Shown here piece by piece: positions 50,726-60,776 of a stretch of 64,000 bases of DNA. Position 1 is the first letter of the stretch. Each line of letters begins with the position of its first letter. Position numbers and translations under genes: made by a program. Source of the DNA: Clostridia bacterium (lineage in GTDB: Bacteria > Bacillota > Clostridia > Oscillospirales > CAG-272); the NCBI GenBank assembly GCA_017453245.1, contig JAFTKM010000007.1, positions 62,001 to 126,000 of the forward strand, written 5' to 3'. The notes beneath the pieces are model-generated. The model saw only the letters and a list, made by a program, of their open reading frames with translations. It made no database searches and was not told where the DNA came from.

Positions 50726-53700
50726 TTACTTCAAGCCCAGAAGCTTGTAAACAAACTCGAGCTGATCCTTCTGAAGATTGGTGATAGCCTTGCGGTAAGC
50801 GGTGAATGCTTCTCTGTACTCGGTAAGAACCGCCTTCTGATCATTGTACTCGGAGGGCATATCTCTACCGAGAGTCTTTACTACGTAGTAAGCATCGGTA
50901 AGAGCGCGGTAGTAATCCTCAACCTTCTCGGTGTAAAGGACACCCTGCTCCTCCATAACGCCTATCTTGAGCAAGCTCTGAACAAAGTGCTTATCAACGT
51001 TGGGAACACCACGTCTGATGATGGTATCGCCGGTGTCGATCTTAAGACCGCGGGTATCCGCTGCAGGCTCCCAATCCTGTGCCATATTTTCTACGTAGGA
51101 GTAGCCTACGTCTATTTCTGTCTTCTTGCCGACGGTGCTGTCATCGATAAGCTCGATAACGACCGCGACCTTGAATTCGAGAACGTCACCGCTCGCGATA
51201 GCAAGCTTCATGAACTTCTGTCTCGAATTTTCTCTCTCTCCGCCGAGCTGAGATACTGCCTCGGGAGTGTACGTAGTGTTAGTGGAGGTAACTCCGGCCT
51301 CGGTGGTGTGGAGGAAGGTGTAAGTATCCATGAGCTCAAACTTGAAGGTCTGGTTAGAGGATACGATGGAGAGTCTGAGAGTCTGGTAGATCTTCTCGCC
51401 GTGCTCATCCTTACCGAGATACTGTCTCATGTAAGCGGTTCTGCCGTCCTCGGATATCTTTACACTGTCAACGTTAGTCTTGGAATAGTGAGCGAACCAG
51501 TATATCTTCTGGAAGCTCTGGAATGCGATCTTGTCCTGGATAACGGTAGTCTTTCTGTCATTGGTAAGAAGCATACCGCGCTCCCAGGAGTTTACTTCAG
51601 CGCCAAGAGTCTTGCCCATATCGTAAACAACGTACGAGCCGTGCTCATTGGAGCCCCACGCCTTCATCTTTGCGGATGCGTTAAGGAGCTGACCGTAAGG
51701 AACGCCTGTGGGATCTGTGGTGATAGCTACGGTGTTGTTGCCCTCGGGCTTCATTACGTAGTATCTGTATCTGGTAGCGCTCGGCCAGATGCCGGGAACG
51801 TTGTAATTCTCGGTACCGAGATCGCAGATCCATACGTTACCGCCGTTGTGGTATACGAAGGAGCCTGCGTCGATCTGACCGTGAGTAACGCTGTTGCTGC
51901 CGCCGATCATAGATGCGTAGAGCGCACCCTTCTCCCAGCTTGATCTGGTTGCGAAGAGATCAACGCCGTCGGAGTAGTAGTCAAGCTGAATCTCTTCAGC
52001 CTCAAGATCAAGATCTCTGGGGTAGTAAAGCATATCGATAAGAGTCGCACGCTTAACGCTGCCGTTGATCTGATTAAGTCTTATATCGTAAAGAGCCGCG
52101 TCGCCAAAGTAATCGGCAACGTAGAAGAAGTAGCTTGTATCCTGAGAACCTGCGCTTCCCTCATGGAAGGGGAAGTAATTAGAGTCGTTATCCTCGGTAT
52201 GAAGTGCATAGTAGCAGGTGCTGTCTATGCCCCAGCAATCCATAATGCCGTAGTTCTTACCTGCAGCGCTGTCAAGAGCGGCAGCCATACGGAAGAGACT
52301 GTTGGTACCGATGCTCCAATTAGAGGGACCCTCGATGTAGGAGCCGTCGGGAGCATAGCAGGAGAGACCTTTATCAACAAGAGTCTGGAAGTTCTTAGAA
52401 AGCATTGTGGTTGCCTCGGTAACGTAAGTCTCGCTGACGTCACCAAGAATAGCGAGAGCCGCAAGGGTCATGCCGCTGACGTTTGCCGCTACGGTGTAGG
52501 AGCCGTCCTCGGAATTTGCCTTGGGAATAATGTGCGAGCTTCCCTTAGAGGTGAAGTCATAGCCTACGTGAACACCCTTCTTTACAAGGATGTCGGCAAG
52601 AGCCGCAACGTCGTAAGCGGAGCCGTCGGGACGGGTAACGCCCTTTGCGGCGAGCTCAACGTAGCCGTTGTAGGTCCAGTCATAGTAAATAGCGAAATCG
52701 CTGGACGCGTCTGCGCACTCAATGAAGTGGTTGGGACCCCAGTGAGTCCAGCCGCCGAGAATAAGCGCGATCTCGTAAGAAAGCTGAAGATACTTAACGT
52801 CCTTGGTAAGAACGTAAGCGTAAGCCAGACTCTCAAGACGTGCGGTGCGGTTTGCAATACCGGAATGTCCGTTTTCATCGTAGCCCTGAGTCTTGAGATT
52901 ATCCTGACTGAGGCTCGCGTTACCGCGGGATGCGCCGTTGTTCTCCTCGTACTCCTCATCGGTAAGAACACCGACGAAGGTGTCGTACGTGCCGTTCGAA
53001 TCCTTCTTAGCGTAGTACTTGTAGTAGTTTTCGCCTGTCTTAACGATTCCCTGATAGTGTACCCACATCCAGTACTCATCGGAGCTCTCATCGAGAGTTC
53101 CCGCAAGATACTTCGCGTTGTACTCCTGATATTCGTCATACAATGCCTCAAGCTGATCGCCGTTAGCAAGAATGTAAGGATGCTGGAAGTCGTTGGTGTT
53201 TGCCTTGACGTCGTTGTAGATGCTCTCGGGAGTGTAATACTCGAACACGAACGCCTTCATGACGGAAACCATATTGTTGAGGTTAGAGTTTCTGTCGATC
53301 ATATTACGCGACTTGGAAACGGTCATGAAGCCCATCTCGTCGTAATCGCTGTAATAGCCGGAGAAGAGTCTGCCCACGTCGTCAAGAGCGATAACTACGT
53401 AGGAGTTGTTATTCTCATCGGTTACGTAGCCGGGAGCTGCGGTAAGAGAAATGTTATTCGCTCCGACAGCCGCGGTATTCTCACCTATAACGATGTTGAA
53501 CGAAGTACCCGAAGAAGCGCTGCCATCCTCGGAAGGAAGGGGCGAGATAGCAATGGTCTTTCCGTCGGGCTGTACGCTGAATTCGTAGCCTGTATATTCG
53601 AGAACCTTATTAAGAGGAATCATAACTACGCCGTTAACTCTTACGGGAGCGCCGTATACGGTGCCGTCATCCGCGGTGGCGATAGCCATCTTTTCCTTAT

Positions 53701-54670
53701 TGATGTAGCAGTAATCAACGCCGACCTTCATAGAAAGAGCGGTGGTAAGATCAGAGGAGGAGCTGCCGGTGCCTGCCTCGGGATCGAAGTCAAGCTCCTT
53801 GCTCTCGTCAACAAGATCGCCATAGCCCATCTCGGAGGTAACGGTCTGAAGCTCGTTTGTGCCGTCATATGCCTTGATGTTATCAAAGCAGATGCTGGAG
53901 CCGTAGTTTTCGGGCTTATCCTGCTCAGTGGACTGGAAGCGGATAGACTCGATACCCTTTCCGCTCGCACCTACTACCTCAAGAGGACCGTTGTTATAAA
54001 GAACGGTTCTGCCCGAGCCGTTTGCGGGGCTGTAGTAGATATACATACGGAAGGTGTTCTCGTTTTCAAGTCTTGCCTGTTCCTGGAAGGTAACGTCGGG
54101 CAATGCGGCGATCTCCTCGTCGGTATGTACAACGTAGGTGTAGTCGCAGATAACCTGAATTCTGGTCCAGGATTCGGTGAGCTCAAACGCGGGCTCACTT
54201 CCATCCATAAGATAAACCTTATTATTCTCGACCTTCATGAAGCAGAGATCGGTTCCGCCATCCTTGGTGGAAAGGCTTATAACGTTAGTGAAATTACAGT
54301 CAACATCTCTCTTAACGTCAAACTCAAATACGGTACCTGTTTCCTGGTTACCGCCAAGATTAAGCTCGGCGTAGTCGTTATCGCTCGAGTTGAGCTCAAG
54401 ACGCCAGAAATAGTTGGTGCCTTCACGTTCGATGTTGAATGTTGTAGATCCGGTAGAACCCTGATCGAGTAATTCCATACCGTTATCAAGATTCCATCCT
54501 TCGCCAAAGTGACGGTTGTAGAGGAGCGTGAACAGCTCTTCTTCCGTACCCTCGGTTTCACCCTCGGTGCTCTCTGTGGTCTCTTCAGCGTTTGCGAAGA
54601 TGGCAAACATAGAGATCAGAGAAGACATCACAAGGATAAGTGCAAGCATTCTCAGAAATTTGCTTTTCAT
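50726..54670 (-). CDS. Large secreted heparinase II/III-like protein with stalk domain (paralogue A)
   Basis: A 1314-residue paralogue of the downstream gene, collinear over its whole length with the same signal peptide, acidic linker, LamG-like, stalk-like, toroid and heparinase II/III domains, and ending in the same DQLEF..KL.GLK tail. An insertion of about 11 Ser/Gly-rich residues (LPSEDGSASSGTS) breaks the stalk region. The start at 54670 follows AAAGGAGAACCTCTT; the in-frame codons upstream are not signal-like. Upstream of both genes is the shared word AAATCAGCAAAT. Probably secreted for degradation of an acidic glycan. Confidence 0.85.
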   Translation of the reverse strand: MKSKFLRMLALILVMSSLISMFAIFANAEETTESTEGETEGTEEELFTLLYNRHFGEGWNLDNGMELLDQGSTGSTTFNIEREGTNYFWRLELNSSDNDYAELNLGGNQETGTVFEFDVKRDVDCNFTNVISLSTKDGGTDLCFMKVENNKVYLMDGSEPAFELTESWTRIQVICDYTYVVHTDEEIAALPDVTFQEQARLENENTFRMYIYYSPANGSGRTVLYNNGPLEVVGASGKGIESIRFQSTEQDKPENYGSSICFDNIKAYDGTNELQTVTSEMGYGDLVDESKELDFDPEAGTGSSSSDLTTALSMKVGVDYCYINKEKMAIATADDGTVYGAPVRVNGVVMIPLNKVLEYTGYEFSVQPDGKTIAISPLPSEDGSASSGTSFNIVIGENTAAVGANNISLTAAPGYVTDENNNSYVVIALDDVGRLFSGYYSDYDEMGFMTVSKSRNMIDRNSNLNNMVSVMKAFVFEYYTPESIYNDVKANTNDFQHPYILANGDQLEALYDEYQEYNAKYLAGTLDESSDEYWMWVHYQGIVKTGENYYKYYAKKDSNGTYDTFVGVLTDEEYEENNGASRGNASLSQDNLKTQGYDENGHSGIANRTARLESLAYAYVLTKDVKYLQLSYEIALILGGWTHWGPNHFIECADASSDFAIYYDWTYNGYVELAAKGVTRPDGSAYDVAALADILVKKGVHVGYDFTSKGSSHIIPKANSEDGSYTVAANVSGMTLAALAILGDVSETYVTEATTMLSKNFQTLVDKGLSCYAPDGSYIEGPSNWSIGTNSLFRMAAALDSAAGKNYGIMDCWGIDSTCYYALHTEDNDSNYFPFHEGSAGSQDTSYFFYVADYFGDAALYDIRLNQINGSVKRATLIDMLYYPRDLDLEAEEIQLDYYSDGVDLFATRSSWEKGALYASMIGGSNSVTHGQIDAGSFVYHNGGNVWICDLGTENYNVPGIWPSATRYRYYVMKPEGNNTVAITTDPTGVPYGQLLNASAKMKAWGSNEHGSYVVYDMGKTLGAEVNSWERGMLLTNDRKTTVIQDKIAFQSFQKIYWFAHYSKTNVDSVKISEDGRTAYMRQYLGKDEHGEKIYQTLRLSIVSSNQTFKFELMDTYTFLHTTEAGVTSTNTTYTPEAVSQLGGERENSRQKFMKLAIASGDVLEFKVAVVIELIDDSTVGKKTEIDVGYSYVENMAQDWEPAADTRGLKIDTGDTIIRRGVPNVDKHFVQSLLKIGVMEEQGVLYTEKVEDYYRALTDAYYVVKTLGRDMPSEYNDQKAVLTEYREAFTAYRKAITNLQKDQLEFVYKLLGLK

Positions 54671-54811
54671 AAGAGGTTCTCCTTTAAATAATTTGCTGAT
54701 TTTAGGATAACACACGTTTTTTTTAAAATCAAGGGCAAATACAATTATTATTTAATAAAAAAATAAAACTACACAAAAAACCCGAGAGCGCACTGTTAAA
54801 TCTTCACAAAA

Positions 54812-54850
54812 CAAAAGCGAAGAGCCTCACCTTGTCCGTGGACTCTCCGC
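54812..54850 (-). terminator. Terminator of the two-component operon
   Basis: On the minus strand GCGGAGAGTCCAC pairs imperfectly with GTGAGGCTCTTCGC, followed by TTTTGTTTTG. Confidence 0.75.
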
Positions 54851-54856
54851 TTCTCT

Positions 54857-56260
54857 TTATATACTTATAATGAACTCTACGGTTATTCCGTCGTCGCTGT
54901 GCGCGCGGACGTTGCCTCCGTGCGCATGGACTATCGCCTGCACGACCGAGAGACCTATTCCCGAGCCGCCCGTATCCGAATTTCTCGAGAGGTCGGTGCG
55001 GTAGAATCGGTCAAACCATCTGTCAAGAGATCCCCTCTCTACACCGCTCGTGGTATTGGAGAACCTGATCTCCACTCCGTTTGCCAGCTTCTGCACCTTG
55101 ACCGAGACCAAGCCGCCCTCGTTTACGTATCTGAAGGCGTTGTCCGCAAGCAGGGTGATGCATCTGCGGAGCTCTCCCTCGTTACCGACCATACGCACGT
55201 TCTCCGAGATGGCAAGCTCAAAGCTGACTCCCTTCGACATAGCGATGCTCCTATACTGCTCGCAGGTGTCAAAGAATGCCTCCGAGACGGAGAACTCATT
55301 CATCTCAAGCTTGACGCCCTCCTCCATCTTGGAGAGGATAACGAGCTTTTCGGTGAGTGAGGCGAGCTTTGCGACCTGGCTTCTGATGCCCTCGGTCCAT
55401 TGGCTCTCGCCGTTTTCCATCTCGATTATCTCCGCGTTGGCGGATATTACGGTGAGGGGCGTTTTCATCTCATGGCCCGCATCCGTGATAAATCTTTTCT
55501 GCTTTTCGTAGCTCTCGATGATCGGCCTCAGCACAACGTCGGACAAAAGAACCACCATAATGAAGATCAGCACGATTCCGAGTCCGCTGATAACGAGACT
55601 GGATATGAGGAACGAGCGCACCGACTTCAGCTCTCTGGTTGCATCGAGGAAGACGTAAATAATGCTGCCATCCTCGGTAGTTCCTCTCAGATACTTGTAT
55701 GATTCAAGGTAGCCGCTCTCTTTTTCCTCGGAGTATATCATAACCGCATACTCCTCGGCCTGAGCCGTGTCAACAGCTGCGATTTTTGAGGTGTCAACCG
55801 ACAAAACGGCGCCACCCGTGTCAAATTTTACAGTAAAATATCTCGTCTCGAAGGGAGTCTCGGGGCTCATGCTGTCTCGCACGTCCTCCTTCTCCTCCTC
55901 TTCCTTTCCCTTGTCGTCGGAGTCGGTCTGCGTGTCGTCCGTCTCCGTACCCTCTTCCCTTGTACTTTGATCGGTATCGGTCACAGAATCGGAGCCGGAA
56001 TCCTCGGAGTTATCGGGATTTCCGGGATCCTCGGGATTATCGGAATTTTCGGGATCTTCGGGATCCTCCTCGGGGGCATCGGGCAACGGGAAGTCCGGCA
56101 TCTTTCCTTCATTCTCGACGATCAGGACAAGCTTGTCGTAAAGCTGAGAGTTAAGCGAGGAATAGCTCGTTACGTTTATCGCGGTGACGATTATACTGAG
56201 GACCGCCGTGACGGATAGCATAACGAAAAGAGTGTATTTTCTCTTGAGGCGCTTTATCAT
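54857..56260 (-). CDS. Sensor histidine kinase with acidic low-complexity extracytoplasmic domain
   Basis: A 467-residue sensor kinase. Transmembrane helices lie at ~10-32 and ~217-242. Between them, residues ~59-130 are an Asp/Glu/Pro/Asn/Ser-rich tract with DPEDPENSDNPEDPG repeats, followed by a folded segment. The H box is FITDAGHEMKTPLT (His263); N and G boxes (ADNAFRYVNEGG, GGSGIGLSVV) are intact. The acidic tract may bind cations or extend the sensor from the wall. Its start overlaps the regulator stop by four bases. Confidence 0.93.
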   Translation of the reverse strand: MIKRLKRKYTLFVMLSVTAVLSIIVTAINVTSYSSLNSQLYDKLVLIVENEGKMPDFPLPDAPEEDPEDPENSDNPEDPGNPDNSEDSGSDSVTDTDQSTREEGTETDDTQTDSDDKGKEEEEKEDVRDSMSPETPFETRYFTVKFDTGGAVLSVDTSKIAAVDTAQAEEYAVMIYSEEKESGYLESYKYLRGTTEDGSIIYVFLDATRELKSVRSFLISSLVISGLGIVLIFIMVVLLSDVVLRPIIESYEKQKRFITDAGHEMKTPLTVISANAEIIEMENGESQWTEGIRSQVAKLASLTEKLVILSKMEEGVKLEMNEFSVSEAFFDTCEQYRSIAMSKGVSFELAISENVRMVGNEGELRRCITLLADNAFRYVNEGGLVSVKVQKLANGVEIRFSNTTSGVERGSLDRWFDRFYRTDLSRNSDTGGSGIGLSVVQAIVHAHGGNVRAHSDDGITVEFIISI

Positions 56261-56931
56261 TTACCCGCCTCCAGCGAATAGCCGAGATTTCTGTGGGCCT
56301 CGATCTCGACGCTCGAGCCAAGTCCGGTAAGCTTTCTTCTGAGATAAGAAATGTATACCCAGACCACGTTCTGCTCCGTCTCGCTGTCATAGCCCCATAT
56401 CTTGTCCATAAAGCGCTCGACCGAGATGATCCCGCCGTCGGCGCTGATGAGCATTTCAAGCATCTGGAATTCCTTGTTTGTAAGTCTCACGCTTGAGTCA
56501 CCGCAGTAAAGCATGCACGAGGATATCTCGAGCGTAAGATCGCCGAAGGTCAGCTTGGTATCAACACTCTCGGTGCGTCGCCTGAGCATAGCGCGCACTC
56601 TTGCGAGCAGCTCCTTCATAGCAAAGGGCTTGGTGAGATAGTCGTCCGCTCCCGCATCGAGTCCCTCCACGCGGTCATCTATGTCCGATTTTGCCGTTAA
56701 AATCAACACGGGTATGCTGTTACCGCCATCTCTGATGCGTCTGAGAACGGTCAAGCCGTCAACCTTCGGCATCATTATATCAAGTATCGCTCCGTCGTAG
56801 TCACCGTTCTCAAGATAGCATATCGCATCCTCTCCATTATGTACCACGTCGACGGAATAATTGTTATGTCTGAGAATTACCGCCAGAGCCTTGGCAAGCT
56901 CCTTCTCATCCTCTGCAAGAAGTAATCTCAT
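56257..56931 (-). CDS. OmpR/PhoB-family response regulator
   Basis: A 224-residue regulator: receiver domain with phosphoacceptor Asp51 (AILDIMMPKVDG) and C-terminal winged helix (EFQMLEMLISADGGIISVERFMDKIWG ... VWVYISYLRRKL). The start at 56931 follows GGAGGAAGATAT. Cotranscribed with the sensor kinase. Its position next to the two secreted heparinase-like genes makes them candidate targets, but they are separated by a terminator. Confidence 0.95.
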   Translation of the reverse strand: MRLLLAEDEKELAKALAVILRHNNYSVDVVHNGEDAICYLENGDYDGAILDIMMPKVDGLTVLRRIRDGGNSIPVLILTAKSDIDDRVEGLDAGADDYLTKPFAMKELLARVRAMLRRRTESVDTKLTFGDLTLEISSCMLYCGDSSVRLTNKEFQMLEMLISADGGIISVERFMDKIWGYDSETEQNVVWVYISYLRRKLTGLGSSVEIEAHRNLGYSLEAGK

Positions 56932-57002
56932 ATATCTTCCTCCAAAAATATTTTTCCTACACATAGGCTATCAAACGTAGCTTAAAGCAACTTAAAAGCA
57001 TA

Positions 57003-57033
57003 GCCGCCCTTTAATTTTAACACAAAGAGCGGC
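57003..57033 (-). terminator. Terminator of the germination protein gene
   Basis: On the minus strand GCCGCTCTTT pairs with AAAGGGCGGC (one mismatch). The T tract is weak. Confidence 0.55.
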
Positions 57034-57054
57034 TTATTTCAAGTATATTGGCTA

Positions 57055-58464
57055 TTATTGTTCCCTGCCGAAGTCATTTTTCTTCACTCTGAACAAAAGC
57101 CTCAGCATAGCCCGACCGTTAAACGGAATGAGGGGATAGAGATAGCCGCATTTTCCCGTGACGGTGACGTTGGTGAAGACGAGGAACAAAAACAGAAGAC
57201 CTCCCGCAAGAAGTCCCCACGTGCCGAGAAAATACGTGAGAAGGAGAGTTGCGACTCTGACAAACTTTATTGCATAGCCGAGCTCCACGTTCTGCTGAGC
57301 GAAGCCCGCTATTGCCACGAATGCCATATAGAGTATGACGTCCTCGCACACCCACCCTACCCCGACGGCAAAGTCACCGAGCAGAAGCGCTCCCACGACC
57401 GACAGAGAGTTGGATAGCATATCGGGTGTATTCATCGATGCGATCTTAAGACCGTCGATCGCGACCTCAACGAGCAAAAGCTGAAGAATTATAGGCAATG
57501 CCCCCGGATCATCGGGCACTAAAAAGAGCAAATAGTGGGGGAGCGTGTGAGAATATTCGAGGCAAAGATACCAAAGAGGAGTCACTATCACGGACAGTAT
57601 CAGTATGACGGTGCGAATGAGCCTCAGGTAGCTTCCGGTAAGCGGCGGGAAGTAGTAATCGTCGGTCTGCTGGAGGTAGTCGAAGATGGACGTAGGGAGC
57701 ACCATCACCTGAGGCGAGGTATCGCATATCAGGAGCACACTTCCCTCTAAGAGCTGAGCGGAGGCGGTGTCAGGCCTTTCGGTTGTTCTTATCTTCGGGA
57801 AGGGATTGAGCCAGCCTCTTCTGACAAGGCTCTCGGCAATGCTTCTGTATCCGAGGCACACTCCCTCGGGCTTTATGCTCTTCAGCTTCCTTGACAAATC
57901 GCGTATCACCCTCTCGTCGGCAACTCCCTCAATATAGCAGAGCACGACGTCGGTATGCGACGAGCCGCCGATATCAAAGTGCCGCATCGTCAGTCTCGGA
58001 TCACGTATGCGGCGGCGTATCAGGGCGGTGTTCATAACGAGAGTCTCGACAAAGCCGTCCCTCGCGCCCTGCATAACTCTGTCGGAGCTCGGCTCCTCGG
58101 TGCCTCTGGCGGGATACGTCCTCGCATCGATAAGTATAGCCTCGGTGGGAAAGGCGGAGGATAAAAGCGCGGTCTGTCCCGACAGCACCGACGTCACAAT
58201 GCGCTCCGCCTCAAGACCTAGCTCCACCTCAATATACGGCAGAGAGCGGACGAGGTCCCCCGCCGTGCCAAGGCTCTTCTTTGAGAGAAGATACTGCATC
58301 AGCCTCTGCATCTCGGAATCCTTGGTAAAGCCGTCAACGTAGAAAAAGCACACGTCCTCTCCCGCGACAAGAAGATGCCTCTCGATAATATCAAAGCTCT
58401 CCCCTACCCTGAGTCTCGATGAGAGGAGAGATACGTTTGCCGTATGGCTAAGACTGAGTCCCAT
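57055..58464 (-). CDS. GerA-family spore germination protein (SpoVAF/GerAA-like)
   Basis: A 469-residue protein of the GerA family: a large N-terminal soluble part (~1-270, with GQTALLSSAFPTEAILIDARTYPAR and EGSVLLICDTSPQVMVLPTSIFDYLQQTDDYY split across it), then four to five transmembrane helices (~280-440). Germinant receptor A subunits and SpoVAF share this fold and sit in the inner spore membrane. No B or C subunit gene or spoVA operon adjoins it, so an orphan A subunit or SpoVAF-like role is likely. GGAGGTTATTT precedes the ATG. Confidence 0.92.
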   Translation of the reverse strand: MGLSLSHTANVSLLSSRLRVGESFDIIERHLLVAGEDVCFFYVDGFTKDSEMQRLMQYLLSKKSLGTAGDLVRSLPYIEVELGLEAERIVTSVLSGQTALLSSAFPTEAILIDARTYPARGTEEPSSDRVMQGARDGFVETLVMNTALIRRRIRDPRLTMRHFDIGGSSHTDVVLCYIEGVADERVIRDLSRKLKSIKPEGVCLGYRSIAESLVRRGWLNPFPKIRTTERPDTASAQLLEGSVLLICDTSPQVMVLPTSIFDYLQQTDDYYFPPLTGSYLRLIRTVILILSVIVTPLWYLCLEYSHTLPHYLLFLVPDDPGALPIILQLLLVEVAIDGLKIASMNTPDMLSNSLSVVGALLLGDFAVGVGWVCEDVILYMAFVAIAGFAQQNVELGYAIKFVRVATLLLTYFLGTWGLLAGGLLFLFLVFTNVTVTGKCGYLYPLIPFNGRAMLRLLFRVKKNDFGREQ

Positions 58465-58581
58465 AAATAACCTCCGTTTTTTAGAGGATTATTGACGGGA
58501 GATCTGCGTTCTATTCGCTATGGACCTATATTGTCGCGGCTTTCCTCTTTGTTCGCCCAAAAACAGACCGAAAAAGGCAAC

Positions 58582-58620
58582 AAAAAGCACCCATATGGCC
58601 GAAAAACTCCACACGGGTGC
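58582..58620 (-). terminator. Terminator of the U32 peptidase gene
   Basis: On the minus strand GCACCCGTGTGG pairs with CCATATGGGTGC (two mismatches), followed by TTTTTG. Confidence 0.82.
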
Positions 58621-58634
58621 CTCTGTATTTGATT

Positions 58635-60683
58635 TTAGTCGACCTTTCTCTTGCCCATTCTTCTGAACTGACCTGCAAGCGGAAAGGCGCGTTTTTCCTT
58701 GAAGGAGCGGACAACGTCACCCATCTCAGAGGGAGTCTCGGTGGTGAAAATAAAGTGATAGGAAAGACCTGCCGCCTCATCCTGTCTGTCACCCATATAG
58801 GTGTATGCGGAATTAAAGATGAGGTTACGGTGGTCGTGCTCACGCATCATCGGGAATTTTATGCCCTTTCTGTCAACAAGCTGACATTTGCCGCACTTGT
58901 CGCAGCCGAAGTTTTCCTTCATAAAGCAGCGCTCCGTAATCATAAGAGGAATTCTGCCGTATACGACTGCTCTGCCGCCTACCCCTCTTGCCTGCCTTGA
59001 GGTGAGCTCGGGAGAAAGCACGACGTCGCTAAGACCTATGCCGCGCCATACCGCAAGGGCATCTCTGTTTGTTACGTTGAGTCTGAAGTCACCTAGCGGA
59101 ATAAGTCCCGCTTCTCTCGTAAGCTCAACGTGAGAAAGATTGCCGACAAGGGCGTAAAGAGCGCCCGCCTCCTTCGCTCTTGCGATATACTCACGCACCA
59201 AGCCAAGCTCGTCCTCCATAATCACCGGAGGAATGTACACGCCGTTAGCCTTGCCGCTGCATTTCGGGTAAGACGTGAGCGGCGCGAATACCGCGTCAAA
59301 GTAGCCAATCACGTTATCGCTAATCGCAGAAAGTGTGTCCGCATTATGGAATATAGCCGTTCTTTTCAGCCCGGAATCGACCGAAAACGCGGGGGGCGTG
59401 TTAATTTTTGCGCTATTTTCAGGGGCTGTCGCACTTCCCATCAACTCACGGCCGAAGTCCTCGAATTTCTCTGCGGCATCGCGCCTCAGCTTGTTGATTG
59501 CCGAGGGCGGAAGGTTGATGCCCCCGTCGAGCTCAAGCTCTATATCCGAGGTGTCAAGAGACAGGAATGTATTGCCCATCTTCGAGAGTCTCTCCTTCAC
59601 CCCTTCCTGAGTCAAGGGCGCATTTCTCGCCTCGGAAGGCACCTCGCCTTCAACACACACTTCTCTGTTAATGCCGTAGACCGTCATTCTCGAGGGCTCG
59701 CCAAGTCTCATACTGACTCTTGCCTTGACACGGACACGCTCGGGAGTGAAATCACCCTTAGCCTCGCTCTCGGTGATACGCTTGTCCTCCTCGGTGCGCA
59801 CACCCGTCATCTTGGCAAAGGTCTTGCCCGTGAAATATCCGTCGGTGAAGCCTCCGCGCGAGAAAGCGCGCTCAAGACGGCGGTTTTCCTCCCTCGTCGA
59901 GTTTCTATTCTCGTCAAGAAGCCTTCTGTAAATTGACGTGACCGTATATACGTAATCGGGCGATTTCATACGTCCCTCAATCTTAAGAGACGCGACACCC
60001 GAGTCGATAAGCTCGCGGATATGCTCTGCGAGTGAGAGGTCGCTGAGCGAGAGAATATATTTTCCGTTGTTGTAGGGCAGTCTGCAGGGCTGAGCGCACT
60101 CGCCTCGGTTTCCGCTTCTGCCGCCTATCATAGACGAAAACAGACATTGACCGGAGTGGCACACGCACAGAGCGCCGTGTAAGAATACCTCGGTCTCCGC
60201 CTTGCATTTCTCGGTTACTTCCCTCATGTTTCTGCCCGAAAGCTCCCTCGCAAGTACTACACGGGTGCACCCTGAGTCATATGCAAGGTCTGCGCCGAGC
60301 GAATTATTGACCGACATCTGAGTTGAGGCGTGGAGCTCAAAATCAGGCACCTCACCGCGAAGGCGGGATACAAGTCCAAGGTCCGCGACAATGAGCGCAT
60401 CAATGCCAACGCGGTAGAGCTCCCTGGCAAAGACGACCGCCTCGTCAAGCTCACTGTCATACAACAGTATATTCATAGTGACGTAGAGCTTAACACCGTG
60501 AAGATGGCAATACGACACCGCCTTTTTTATTTCATCGAGGTCGAAATTTCTCGCATACGCTCTTGCGGAAAACAGCTTTCCGCCTATGTATACCGCATCT
60601 GCCCCACCCTTTACTGCGGCGACCAGACATTCAAAGTCGCCCGCGGGAGCGAGCAGCTCGGGTAAATTATCCTTTCTCCTCAT
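58635..60683 (-). CDS. Peptidase U32 family protein with C-terminal DUF3656-type domain
   Basis: A 682-residue protein. Residues ~8-300 form the U32 barrel (LLAPAGDFECLVAAVKGGADAVYIG; EVFLHGALCVCHSGQCLFSSM; GECAQPCRLPY), with four cysteines likely binding an Fe-S cluster. Related RlhA and TrhP hydroxylate rRNA or tRNA. The middle part is the collagenase-associated DUF3656 domain, and the C-terminal Cys-rich CFMKENFGCDKCGKCQL provides more ligands. Likely a prephenate-dependent RNA-hydroxylating enzyme rather than a peptidase; this is inference from the family. Confidence 0.9.
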   Translation of the reverse strand: MRRKDNLPELLAPAGDFECLVAAVKGGADAVYIGGKLFSARAYARNFDLDEIKKAVSYCHLHGVKLYVTMNILLYDSELDEAVVFARELYRVGIDALIVADLGLVSRLRGEVPDFELHASTQMSVNNSLGADLAYDSGCTRVVLARELSGRNMREVTEKCKAETEVFLHGALCVCHSGQCLFSSMIGGRSGNRGECAQPCRLPYNNGKYILSLSDLSLAEHIRELIDSGVASLKIEGRMKSPDYVYTVTSIYRRLLDENRNSTREENRRLERAFSRGGFTDGYFTGKTFAKMTGVRTEEDKRITESEAKGDFTPERVRVKARVSMRLGEPSRMTVYGINREVCVEGEVPSEARNAPLTQEGVKERLSKMGNTFLSLDTSDIELELDGGINLPPSAINKLRRDAAEKFEDFGRELMGSATAPENSAKINTPPAFSVDSGLKRTAIFHNADTLSAISDNVIGYFDAVFAPLTSYPKCSGKANGVYIPPVIMEDELGLVREYIARAKEAGALYALVGNLSHVELTREAGLIPLGDFRLNVTNRDALAVWRGIGLSDVVLSPELTSRQARGVGGRAVVYGRIPLMITERCFMKENFGCDKCGKCQLVDRKGIKFPMMREHDHRNLIFNSAYTYMGDRQDEAAGLSYHFIFTTETPSEMGDVVRSFKEKRAFPLAGQFRRMGKRKVD

Positions 60684-60776
60684 TTTTACCTCACTTGGAA
60701 GCTACGCAAAGCGCGCCGCTTCCTTTCGCTTACAATATACGGATATTGTACCATAGAGCGAGGTAAAAGTCAATAT

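Noticed and set aside
52163..54472. 769-codon open frame on the plus strand opposite the second heparinase-like gene
   Set aside because: Same antisense shadow effect; the paralogous frames exist only because the sense genes share codon usage.
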